DNA of 64,000 bases from contig CAZKEF010000015.1 of NCBI GenBank assembly GCA_964551735.1, positions 62,001-126,000 of the forward strand, read 5' to 3'. Shown here in pieces: positions 1 to 8,200 of the stretch. A program made the translations under genes and the position numbers. Source of the stretch: DAOUAT01 sp964551735 (GTDB lineage: Bacteria > Chloroflexota > Anaerolineae > CG2-30-64-16). The notes under the pieces were generated by a model. That model worked only from the letters and a program-made list of their open reading frames with translations, did not search any database and had not been told where the DNA came from. The first letter of the stretch is position 1; every line of letters begins with the position of its first letter.

Positions 1-2
1 CG

Positions 3-728
3 ACTGGTGATGAGGCGGGCCTGTCAGAGCTCCAGGCGCGGCTGTTCAGTCGTAAGGGCGATAACCTGACCCTGGTGAGCGGCGTGGGCGACAGGGCGGC
101 GGATGCGCTGAGCGCGGCCGGTATCACCTCGTTCGCTGCGCTGGCCGCTGCATCGCCTGAGCATCTCTCGGAGATCACTCGTACGGCAGGGGTACGGGGC
201 GGCGATTTCAGCGCCTGGATAGCGGAGGCCGGGCTCCGGGCCGCAGGCAAGCGGATTAGCAAGCCGAAGCAGACCCGCGCGGCGAGAGCAGTGTCGTGCC
301 CGCAGGACCTCTCGCGCGTCAAGGGCATCGGTGCTGTGTTCGAGACCAGGTTATACGCGGCCGGTATCGGCACTTTTTGGGAATTGAGCCAGGCCAGTAA
401 TGAGAGGCTGATGGAGATCCTGGAGATTCAGGACTTCCAGAAGATAGACCTTGAGGCGCTCAAGACGGAAGCCTTGCGGCTCGCTGAAGAGACCGGGACG
501 CTGGCGCGCACCTGGGATGGCACCCCCCCCGATGACTTCGAGCCGTTTGAGGGCATCGGCGAGGTGTACGAGGGGCGGCTATACGACGCCGGCATCTGCA
601 CTTATCGTGCGCTGGCGAACGCCACCGTTGAGCAGCTTGCTGAGATCTGCAAGGCGCCGGAGTGGCGCAGGCCCGATTATGCCAGTTGGATCGCGCAGGC
701 CGAGCGTTTGAGCGGCATAGCTGAATAG
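3..728 (+). CDS. Helix-hairpin-helix repeat protein, 5'-truncated by the window
   Basis: The frame is open to the window edge, so the N-terminus is missing; a GTG at 75 is only an internal candidate start. The visible 242 residues contain three copies of a roughly 35-residue unit: a hydrophobic stretch, a short G-x-G turn (SGVGD, KGIGA, EGIGE), then a helix with L-x-x-AGI-x-T/S-[FY]-x-x-LA-x-A. This is the DUF4332/ComEA-like helix-hairpin-helix fold, usually a DNA- or protein-binding module. The units are separated by basic or Thr/Pro-rich linkers. No catalytic motif is seen. It lies on the same strand as the repeat protein and protease downstream, but a 143-base gap makes cotranscription uncertain. 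Function is unknown. Confidence 0.75.
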   Translation, partial: TGDEAGLSELQARLFSRKGDNLTLVSGVGDRAADALSAAGITSFAALAAASPEHLSEITRTAGVRGGDFSAWIAEAGLRAAGKRISKPKQTRAARAVSCPQDLSRVKGIGAVFETRLYAAGIGTFWELSQASNERLMEILEIQDFQKIDLEALKTEALRLAEETGTLARTWDGTPPDDFEPFEGIGEVYEGRLYDAGICTYRALANATVEQLAEICKAPEWRRPDYASWIAQAERLSGIAE

Positions 729-871
729 CGTCAGGGCATTGTTTCGTAAGTCAGTTTGTAACGCAGCGCGCAGATAATAACCAGCAAGTGAGTGCAGATG
801 CAGTCGCTTGAATCCACAAAGAAGCGCCGGCCGGAGCGTCCCGGGGGTGAACTTCAAAGGAGAACAGCATC

Positions 872-1555
872 ATGAGCATGGACGACCTGATTCAGTCCAT
901 TTTGGGCGGTGGCGCACAGAAGCCGCACCAGAGCAGTGGCGGCTTGGAGGACATCCTGGGCGCTATCATGGGCGGTGGGAGCATGCCGCAGCAGAGCGGC
1001 GGCGGCCTGGAAGATATCCTGGGCGCCATCATGGGGGGCGGCTCGCAGCCGCCTCAGAGCAGTGGTGGCATCGATGACATCCTGGGCGCCATCATGGGCG
1101 GCGGCCAGCAGCAGTCGCAGCAGAGCAGTGGCGGTATCGAGGACATCATATCGGCCATTTTGGGAGGCGGCGGCAGCGCTCAGCAATCGGCCTCACCCAT
1201 CATCGAAGGTGTGTCAGGCAAGACGGGCCTGTCCCAGATGATCGTGCAGATGATCCTCTCGTTTGTGATGAGCAAACTGCTGGGCGGCTTGTCAGGCAGC
1301 GCGTCGGGCATGTCAGGGTACGGACAAGAGCAGCAGCCCAGTGGAGGTCTGAACCTGGATAGCCTGTTAGAGCAGATGGGACAGGATGAGAACGTGGCCC
1401 AGGAGCTGGCGGAGCAGACCGGGCTTGATTCGCAGACCGCAAAGGTGGGCCTGGAGGAGATCCTTGGCGCCCTGGGCGCTCAACGTCAGGCAGCGTCCCG
1501 CCAGCCCCAACCGTCGAAGCAGGGCGGCCTGGACGATCTGCTCGAAAACTGGTAA
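872..1555 (+). CDS. DUF937-like protein with N-terminal glycine-rich tandem repeats
   Basis: A 227-residue protein behind a strong AAAGGAG site. Residues 1 to about 105 are five near-identical units of about 20 residues built on (L/I)(E/D)DI(L/I)xAI(M/L)GGG, separated by Gln/Ser-rich spacers (QQSSGG). The DNA repeats with the same period, so this looks like recent tandem duplication. The C-terminal half (about 110-227) has two amphipathic helical segments, one ending in SFVMSKLLGG and one reading EQTGLDSQTAKVGLEEIL, which resemble the DUF937/YidB fold of unknown function. There is no signal peptide or membrane helix. The protease gene starts 67 bases downstream on the same strand. The repeats could drive self-assembly, but that is inference. 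Confidence 0.7.
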   Translation: MSMDDLIQSILGGGAQKPHQSSGGLEDILGAIMGGGSMPQQSGGGLEDILGAIMGGGSQPPQSSGGIDDILGAIMGGGQQQSQQSSGGIEDIISAILGGGGSAQQSASPIIEGVSGKTGLSQMIVQMILSFVMSKLLGGLSGSASGMSGYGQEQQPSGGLNLDSLLEQMGQDENVAQELAEQTGLDSQTAKVGLEEILGALGAQRQAASRQPQPSKQGGLDDLLENW

Positions 1556-1622
1556 AACCACTACCCCCCGGTTTATCTGATGAATCGGTGGGCTTCCTGT
1601 GAGAACGGAGTGGAGGAAAACG

Positions 1623-3173
1623 ATGGCGAAACTTGAGCGGGCCACCCGCGGCTCGACCCCCGATCGGGAGATCATCCAGAAAGTAATGCCTGCTGTCGTC
1701 CAGATCGTCGCGTTGAAGCAAGGCTTCATCGGCCAGATGTCACCGGCCTGGACCGGTTCGGGCACAGTCGTTGACCCCAGCGGCTTGATCCTGACCAATT
1801 GCCACGTCGCCAACCCGCGGGCGATGGGCATGTCGGCACCCGCAGCGGACGTGCTGGCGGTCGCTGTCACCCAGCGCTCGGACGAACCGCCGGCGATCAC
1901 CTACGTTGCACAGGTGGTCACGCAGGCGCCGGAGCTCGATCTGGCGGTGCTGCGCGTCGTCTCTGGCACTGACGGTAAGCCGGTCAAGAACCTCAACCTG
2001 CCGTTCGTGCCGTTGGGTGATTCCGATACTCTGGAGCTGGGCGATGTCCTCAGCATCTTCGGCTATCCCGGCATCGGCGGTGAGACGGTCACTTTTACTT
2101 CGGGCAGTGTGGCTGGCTTTACAGGCGAAGCGAATGTCAAGGAACGCCGCGCCTGGATCAAGACTGACGCCACCATCGCCGGCGGCAACTCGGGCGGCAC
2201 GGCTGTGAACGATGACGGTGCGCTGGTCGGTGTTCCCACCCAGGCGGCCGCGGGCTCAGGCGTGACCCCGGTGGACGCGCGTCCCGTGGTGGATACCAAC
2301 CGTGACGGTCGGATCGACCAGCGAGACACGCCCATGGCGATCGGCGGGTTCATCAACGGGCTGCGGCCGGTCAACCTGGCCAAGCCGCTGCTGGCGAAAG
2401 CGGGCTACCGTGGCGCTGGCGCGGCGGCCGCCCCCCAGGTTTCGCCGCCGAAGCCCAGCACGCCCGCTAAGCCCGCAGGTGTCACACCGGCGCCGGTGCC
2501 CGCGGCAATGACTGGCCCGCGCGTCCTGAACCTGGTGTTCAGCAGCCAGGTAACGTCGGATGGCCGGCCCATCAACCCGGCGGCCATGCTGCCCAGCGGC
2601 GGCAAGAGCATCTACGCGTCGTTTGAGTACCAGGGATTCAAAAACGGGCTGGCGTGGAGTCAGGTGTGGACCATGAACGGCAAGCCGGTGGTGCAGAACC
2701 AGGCCAAATGGGCGGATGGCGTTTCGGGACGCAAGACCCTGAACCTGGCGAACCGAGACGGCCTGCCGGACGCCACCTATCAGCTCATCCTGACGGTCAG
2801 TAACCAGGTGGTGGGACAGGGTGAGGTGGTCATCGGCAAGCGGGTGGACGATACTGATACCGAGGTCTCCGGCCAGGTGGTGGACAGCCGCACCAACCGC
2901 GGGATCCCCGATGCGCTGGTAATTGCGCTGAAGCCCAACGTGCGCGTCCAGCAGTTCCTGCAAACGCAGAGCAAGGATCTGGCCCTCACCTCGGCGCGCA
3001 CCGACCGCAACGGCCAGTTTACCTTCCCACAGCAGTTGCCCAAGGCGCAGGCCTACAGCGTGATCGTGGTCGCGCGCGGCTATCGCTACATGGCCATCGA
3101 GGGCGCGCTGCGGATCACCGCCAATGCGCCGGAGCACGCGCAGATCAATCCGATCCCCCTGCAAGCGGAGTGA
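1623..3173 (+). CDS. Cytosolic trypsin-like (S1C) serine protease with C-terminal beta domains
   Basis: A 516-residue protein. The ATG at 1623 is preferred over the in-frame GTG 24 bases upstream because GGAGG sits just before it. The triad is visible: His in LTNCHVAN, Asp in ELDLAVLRV and Ser in GGNSGGT, as in HtrA/DegP-type proteases. There is no PDZ domain, signal peptide or membrane anchor, so it is probably cytosolic, unlike typical HtrA. After the protease domain comes DTNRDGRIDQRD, which resembles a calcium-binding EF-hand/dockerin loop. A Pro/Ala linker (about 265-300), an Ig-like beta domain, and a carboxypeptidase-regulatory-like domain (about 415-490, VSGQVVDSRTNRGIPDALV) follow. 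A terminator closes the unit. The substrate is unknown; the neighbouring repeat protein is one candidate. Confidence 0.85.
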   Translation: MAKLERATRGSTPDREIIQKVMPAVVQIVALKQGFIGQMSPAWTGSGTVVDPSGLILTNCHVANPRAMGMSAPAADVLAVAVTQRSDEPPAITYVAQVVTQAPELDLAVLRVVSGTDGKPVKNLNLPFVPLGDSDTLELGDVLSIFGYPGIGGETVTFTSGSVAGFTGEANVKERRAWIKTDATIAGGNSGGTAVNDDGALVGVPTQAAAGSGVTPVDARPVVDTNRDGRIDQRDTPMAIGGFINGLRPVNLAKPLLAKAGYRGAGAAAAPQVSPPKPSTPAKPAGVTPAPVPAAMTGPRVLNLVFSSQVTSDGRPINPAAMLPSGGKSIYASFEYQGFKNGLAWSQVWTMNGKPVVQNQAKWADGVSGRKTLNLANRDGLPDATYQLILTVSNQVVGQGEVVIGKRVDDTDTEVSGQVVDSRTNRGIPDALVIALKPNVRVQQFLQTQSKDLALTSARTDRNGQFTFPQQLPKAQAYSVIVVARGYRYMAIEGALRITANAPEHAQINPIPLQAE

Positions 3174-3202
3174 GTTGGAAGAATCTGCCTCAGACCGGAC
3201 GA

Positions 3203-3243
3203 ACGCCCTCTCGACCACAGAATTGGAGAGAGGGCGTTTTTTT
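3203..3243 (+). terminator. Rho-independent terminator after the protease gene
   Basis: A perfect 10-bp stem (ACGCCCTCTC at 3203-3212 with GAGAGGGCGT at 3228-3237) has a 15-base loop and runs into seven T. It lies 30 bases past the protease stop and separates the plus-strand genes from the convergent alcohol dehydrogenase operon. Confidence 0.92.
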
Positions 3244-3266
3244 GAGCCTCGATTCCCGTGCCCTCA

Positions 3267-4430
3267 TTACAAGGCGCGCTCGAGGATTTGGGTCAGTTCA
3301 TCTTTGGTCAGTGCGATGGGGTTGGCTTTCGTGCTGGACGCGACCGCGGTCTTTTCCACCAGTGTCGGCACGTCGCCCGCGGTGACACCGTAGGCGCGCA
3401 GGGGCGGCACGCCCAGGTCAGCGCACAACGCCCGCACCCAGGCGATGCCGTCATCGGCGCGCGCTGCGTCGTCGCCGGTCAGCAGGCGCGCCACCTCGTC
3501 GTAGCGGAGCGACGCGGCCCCCTCCGGCTGCCGGGACGCCAGCGCAGCCACGTTAACCGCCATAACATGCGGCAGCAGTGCGGCGCAGATTGCCCCGTGC
3601 GGCGCAGGGAACATGCCGCCCACCGGGCCGGCGAACCCGTGTGCCGCGCCCAGCCCCGCGTTGGCCAGCGCCAAGCCCCCGAACAGACTGGCCAACGCCA
3701 TGTCTTCTCGTGCCCCGATATCGTTTCCGTCCCTGTAAACGCGGGGCAAGGAGCGGGCAGCGCGTACGATCCCTTCCCGGCACAGCGCATCCGTCAGCGG
3801 GTTGGCGCGGCCGGATGTGAACGGTTCGATAAGCTGCGTTAGCGCGTCCAGCCCGGTGCTGGCGGTCACATCCGGCGGCAGAGAGCGGGTCAGCTCGGGA
3901 TCTACGATGGCGACGCGCGGCAGCATGGTTGGGCTGCGCAGGCTGACCTTGATGCGCTGCTCCGGCACGGCCAGCACCGCGTTGCGGGTCACCTCGGCGC
4001 CTGTGCCGGCCGTGGTGGGGATGGCGATGGTTGGTAGGGAGGGCTTGTTCAGCGCCTGGCCGCGGCCGACCACTTCCAGGTAGTCCAGCGGATCGCCGCC
4101 GTTGGCCGCCAGCGCGGCGATCGCTTTGGCCGCGTCGATAGCGCTTCCGCCGCCGAAGCCGATGGCCAGGTCAGCCTTCGCCTCCGCGGCCAGCCTTGTT
4201 CCCCGGCGCGCCATCTCGATGGATGGCTCCCCTTTGACAGTGAAGATGACACACGTGAGGCCTTGGGCTTCCAATGCCATGAGCAGCGGGCCAGCCCGCG
4301 TCGAATCGCTGCTGGTGACAACCAGGGCGCGGCGGCCCAGGCTGGCCGCGGCCGGGCCGGCCTCATGTAGCGCACCGGGGCCAAAGAGGATGCGGTTGGC
4401 GGTTGCGAATTCGAAGCGCAGCGAGCTCAC
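3267..4430 (-). CDS. Iron-containing alcohol dehydrogenase family protein
   Basis: A group III (Fe-ADH/maleylacetate reductase) oxidoreductase of 387 residues. GTG at 4430 is chosen because GGAGG lies 8 bases before it and it leaves one base after the previous stop; an ATG 18 bases upstream would overlap that gene. Nucleotide-binding GFGGGSAIDAAKA and the TAGTGAEVT motif are present. Of the four usual metal ligands, Asp (GLDALTQLIE) and two His (GAAHGF and PAPHGA) are kept, but the second ligand, normally His four residues after the Asp, is Gln. That substitution also occurs in other members as far as I recall. It is the last gene of a CBS-monooxygenase-ADH operon. The substrate cannot be told from sequence. 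Confidence 0.9.
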   Translation of the reverse strand: MSSLRFEFATANRILFGPGALHEAGPAAASLGRRALVVTSSDSTRAGPLLMALEAQGLTCVIFTVKGEPSIEMARRGTRLAAEAKADLAIGFGGGSAIDAAKAIAALAANGGDPLDYLEVVGRGQALNKPSLPTIAIPTTAGTGAEVTRNAVLAVPEQRIKVSLRSPTMLPRVAIVDPELTRSLPPDVTASTGLDALTQLIEPFTSGRANPLTDALCREGIVRAARSLPRVYRDGNDIGAREDMALASLFGGLALANAGLGAAHGFAGPVGGMFPAPHGAICAALLPHVMAVNVAALASRQPEGAASLRYDEVARLLTGDDAARADDGIAWVRALCADLGVPPLRAYGVTAGDVPTLVEKTAVASSTKANPIALTKDELTQILERAL

Positions 4431-4431
4431 G

Positions 4432-4737
4432 TCACCAACCTCCATCATCAGGGAAGATATTGGTGTACTTGACGCTACTGCGAGGCTCGGCCATCATTGC
4501 TGCAACGGTATCGCGCCACTTCGCGTAGTGTACCGTCTCTTTGTGCGTGGCGGGCGCATCCGCCGTACGATAGCACTCCACCAGCACGAAGCGCGTCGGG
4601 TCATCGGCCTGCTGGATGACGTCGAAGCGAGCGATGCCAGGTTCCTGTACGCTGTGGCTGGCGTTTTCAACTGTGGCAGTCTTGAACGCCTCGACCGATT
4701 CGGGCCTAACGTGGACGTGAACATGGACGATCAGCAT
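4432..4737 (-). CDS. Antibiotic biosynthesis monooxygenase (ABM) domain protein, LsrG/YgiN-like
   Basis: A 101-residue single-domain protein of the dimeric ferredoxin-like ABM fold. Typical features are the N-terminal strand (MLIVHVHVHVRPE), the EPGIARFDVIQ segment, the FVLVECYRT strand, the HKETVHYAKW helix and the terminal strand near KYTNIF. The His of the HK/HY segment and the pattern resemble LsrG and quinol monooxygenase YgiN. ABM proteins act without metal or cofactor on small quinone-like or carbonyl substrates. GGAGG lies 5 bases before the ATG. It sits between a CBS gene and the alcohol dehydrogenase, so it may act with the dehydrogenase on one small molecule; this is inference. Confidence 0.85.
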   Translation of the reverse strand: MLIVHVHVHVRPESVEAFKTATVENASHSVQEPGIARFDVIQQADDPTRFVLVECYRTADAPATHKETVHYAKWRDTVAAMMAEPRSSVKYTNIFPDDGGW

Positions 4738-4757
4738 ATGCGCCTCCGATGGCGGGA

Positions 4758-5153
4758 TTATTCTTTTGCGATGTGGTAGATCAAGTCGGCGATGGACACG
4801 ACGGCTACGGGGCGGCGCTTCTCGCCTTCGTCACGCACGACAACGACCCGATGGATGCGCTGTTCCAGCAGCAGGTCCGCCACCTCGTTCAGCGTCGCTC
4901 GAAGTGGCACGGTGACCACGTCAGAGTTCATGAATTGCGCCACCGGGCGTGCCTGCCAGTCGATGAACTGGCGATATCCGCGGACCAGATCAGTGCGGGT
5001 GATGATGCCACTCAGATAGCCATCATTGTTCACCACGACCAGGGCGCTGATGTCTTCGTCCGCCATGCGGTGCGCCGCGGCGAGCAAGGTGGTGTTGACC
5101 CCGCAGGTGTAGACGCCGTAGCGCTTGGCTTGCATGACTGTGGTTTCGGGCAT
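4758..5153 (-). CDS. Tandem CBS-domain protein
   Basis: A 131-residue protein made only of two CBS motifs (about residues 8-60 and 75-128). Each has the usual pattern of hydrophobic strand, A-x-x-x-M helix, and VVVxxxGxxxGIITxxDLV. Such pairs bind adenosine nucleotides (AMP, ATP, SAM) in the cleft between domains and usually regulate a partner enzyme. It is the first gene of the operon with the ABM protein and alcohol dehydrogenase, so it may sense energy state for that pathway. AGGAGG precedes the ATG by 5 bases. The first half of the second domain carries the charged LLEQRIHRVVVVRDEGEKRRP segment. Confidence 0.9.
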   Translation of the reverse strand: MPETTVMQAKRYGVYTCGVNTTLLAAAHRMADEDISALVVVNNDGYLSGIITRTDLVRGYRQFIDWQARPVAQFMNSDVVTVPLRATLNEVADLLLEQRIHRVVVVRDEGEKRRPVAVVSIADLIYHIAKE

Positions 5154-5200
5154 CGATTCCTCCTGTGTGTGCGAGTGGCGTGGCGTGTGGTATTGTGCCG

Positions 5201-5229
5201 AGTATAGCTACGGCGCGGCCAGGTGTCAA
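5201..5229 (-). promoter_or_regulatory. Sigma-70-type promoter for the CBS-ABM-ADH operon
   Basis: On the minus strand, TTGACA (5229-5224) and TATACT (5206-5201) are 17 bases apart, a near-consensus housekeeping promoter. It lies about 50 bases upstream of the CBS start and overlaps the last codons of the dnaE-type gene. Confidence 0.8.
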
Positions 5230-8200
5230 GCAGGTGTGATTTGCGCGGCCTGCAGCCAACCGCCGCCCCATGTGTCGGTGGTCCAGCGGCCGCGCACGAG
5301 CAGGGGATGCCAGGGCGGCGGTGCTTTCTCCCCGCGGCCGGTCCTCACGATGACAAAGGTAGCCCCATCCCCCAGGAAGAAGCCGGGGCTGCCGGTCCAA
5401 CCCGGCAGCCGAAAGCCTGCCGCGAGGACGATCTGCCCGGGCCGTTCGGCCAGCCGGTCCAGCGGCGTGTGCTCCGGCAGCCGGTCAGCGATCAGTGCCA
5501 GCGGGTTGACGCTGACTGGCCAGCCCAACAACTCTTGCTCCCACGCCAGGCGTTGGGCCGAGGTCTCTGCCGTGACTTCGGGCCGGGCGAAATCGAAGGC
5601 GAGCTGTGCCGCGCCCCCTTTGCGTCCCAGCAGCTCCGCTTCAGCCAGCAGCGCGGCCCTGCTCCCGCCCAGGCCGTCCAGCGCGCCACAGCGGATCAGA
5701 TGATCAGCCTCTTTGGGCTGCAAATCCACACGCGCCAGCAGATCGCGCAGGCCGGCAAAGGGGCCGTTCGCCCGTTCCGTCACGATAGCAGCGATCGCGC
5801 TTCGTCGCAGATCGCGGATCTGGCCCAGGCCCATGTGGAGGATTGCCGATTGTGGATTTTCGATTGCGGATTGACCGTGCTCTCCCGGCTCCGCAGAGCC
5901 AATCCGACTGCGCGGGACGCAGGCAGTCCGCAATTCGCAATTCGCAATTCGCAATAACGCAAACGCCTCCCCGCTGAAATTCACGTGCGGCGGCCGGACT
6001 GCGATGCCCAGGCGGGTTGCCTCCGCGGCGTAGATCGCGGGATGGTGGAAACCGCCCCAGTCGGCCAGGCGCGCGCAGAAGAATTCGGCCGGGTAGTGCG
6101 CTTTCAGGTAGGCCGACCGGTAGGAGACGTCGGCGTATGCGGTGGCATGGCCCTGGTTGAAGCCGTAGCCCGCGAACGGCACGATCTGTTCCCACAGCGT
6201 CCTGGCCTGAGCGGGGGTGAAGCCGGGTCCGTCCGGCGGCGGCTGGGTGCAGCCGCTGATGAACTGCGCCTCCACCGACGCGATCTGATCCGCGCCGAAA
6301 TGACTCATACCGCGGCGTATGCGGTCGGCCTGCGCCCAACTGAGCCCGGCGATCTCCGTGGCCAGCCGCAGCACCTGCTCCTGGAAAATCAGCACCCCCT
6401 TGGTCGGACCCAGGATCGGCGCCAACGCGGGGTGCAGGAAACGCACCTGCTCTTCGCCGCGGTAGCGGCGCACGAACGCATCGGCCATGCCGCCCAACGC
6501 GGGCCCGGGCTTGAAGAACGCGTTGGCGATCGCCAGATCGCGCACGCAGTGCGCTTTCAGCTTCCGTAGTGTGCGTTGAGCACCCTCCGACTCGCATTGG
6601 AACACGCCGATGGTCTCGCCTCGCGCGAGCATATCGCCTGTGACAGCATCCTCCAGTGGGATGGCGTCTAATCGGAAGCCGGGATCGCGCTCCCGCCGCA
6701 CCAGCTCGGCCGCATCGGCCAGCACCGTCAGCGCGCGGATGCCCAGCAGATCGAGCTTGGGGAGGCCGATGGTTTCCACATCACCGTGTTCGTACTGCGT
6801 CACCAGGAAGCCCTTGGGCGCCCATTGCACCGGCACGACATCGGTGAGCGGACCCGGGGTGATCACCAGGCCGCCGGGGTGGACGCTCAGGTGGTCGGGC
6901 TGGCCCACCAGTGCCGAGGCCGCCCGCACAACTTCGCGTTCGCGCGCGTCTGGGATTCTAGGGAGGATGTCCGCCACGGTGCGTTGGTCCCGGCGTCTCG
7001 GGTCGGGATGCCAGCGGCCGGGCATCATCCCGGCCAGCCGGCCGACCGCGGTCTCATCCAGCCCGTAGGCCTTGCCGGCCTCGCGCACGGCCGAGTGCAA
7101 GCGTAGGGTGCTCATTGTACACACCAGCGCCACGTGCTCTGCGCCGTACTTCTCGCGCACGTAGGCCAGCACCTCGTCCCGTCGCCGGCTGCAGAAGTCC
7201 AGGTCAATGTCGGGCGGGTTGGCGCGCGCCGGGTTCAGGAAGCGCTCGAACAGCAGGTCGTGCTCGATGGGGTCCACCGTGGTGATGCCGGCGCAGTAGG
7301 CCACCAGTGAGTTCGCCACGCTGCCGCGGGTGCTGACCGGGATGTCGTGCTCCCGTGCGTGGCGCACGATGTCGGCGACGACCAGGAAGAGGGGCGCGTA
7401 GCCGTGGCGGGCGATGGCGGCGAGCTCATGCTGCAGCCGGGCGTATTGCGTACTACGTGCTGCGTACTGCGTATCGGGCGACGGACAGTGGTTTTGCAGT
7501 CCTTGCGCGGCGAGGTCGGCCAGGGCTTCGTCGGGTGTTTGGCCCGCGAGGAGCGCGAGGCCCGGCCAGATGGGGCGGCCGTCGGGCAGGGGGTCGCCGC
7601 AGTGGGCTGCGATCTCGCCCGTGCGCGCCACGGCGTCAGGGAAGCGGGCGAAGCGAGCTGCAACCTCGCCGGGGGAGAGCCAGTGCGTGTCCACTCCGTG
7701 CGCATCTACTCCAGCTTGCAGGCGGTCTGTGACCGCCGTTCTATCTACTCCTGCTCCCAGGCGGTCTGTGAGTGCGCAGCCTCCCTGTGGGACCGCCGTC
7801 TTTGTGGGCGAACCAGTATTGCGCTGGGAGCGGCCGGGGGTCGCAGACCCCCTGGGAGCACTGAACTCAACCTTCTCCTCATCCTCAGCCTCATCTTCGT
7901 CCTCATCCTCATCCTCAACCTCATCCTCAACGTCCCCCAGCCGCCGGTTCTCGCGGATCGCGGCCAGCAGCCGCAGCTTCGGCGCGTCATCGGGTGATAA
8001 ACAATACACCGGCTGCACCGCGACCGTTGGGATGCCCAGCCGCCGGCCGATCGCTGCGACTTCTGTGGCGACCGACTCATCCTCCGGGCCGTGGAGTTCC
8101 AGCGCCAGGTACGCGTTCTCGTCGAAAATACCGGCCAGCCTTCCCGCGTAGGCCAGGGCCGATGCCAGGTCGCCTGCGCGCAGATAACGCTCGATCCACC

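Noticed and set aside
756..778. Promoter TTGTAA...GATAAT upstream of the DUF937-like gene
   Set aside because: The two boxes are only 11 bases apart, too close for a working sigma-70 promoter.
872..1190. CRISPR-like direct repeats
   Set aside because: The repeats code for a regular protein motif, the spacers are short and repetitive, and no cas genes are present.
2256..3218. A 320-codon minus-strand frame over the protease 3' end
   Set aside because: Shadow of the protease gene with no family resemblance.
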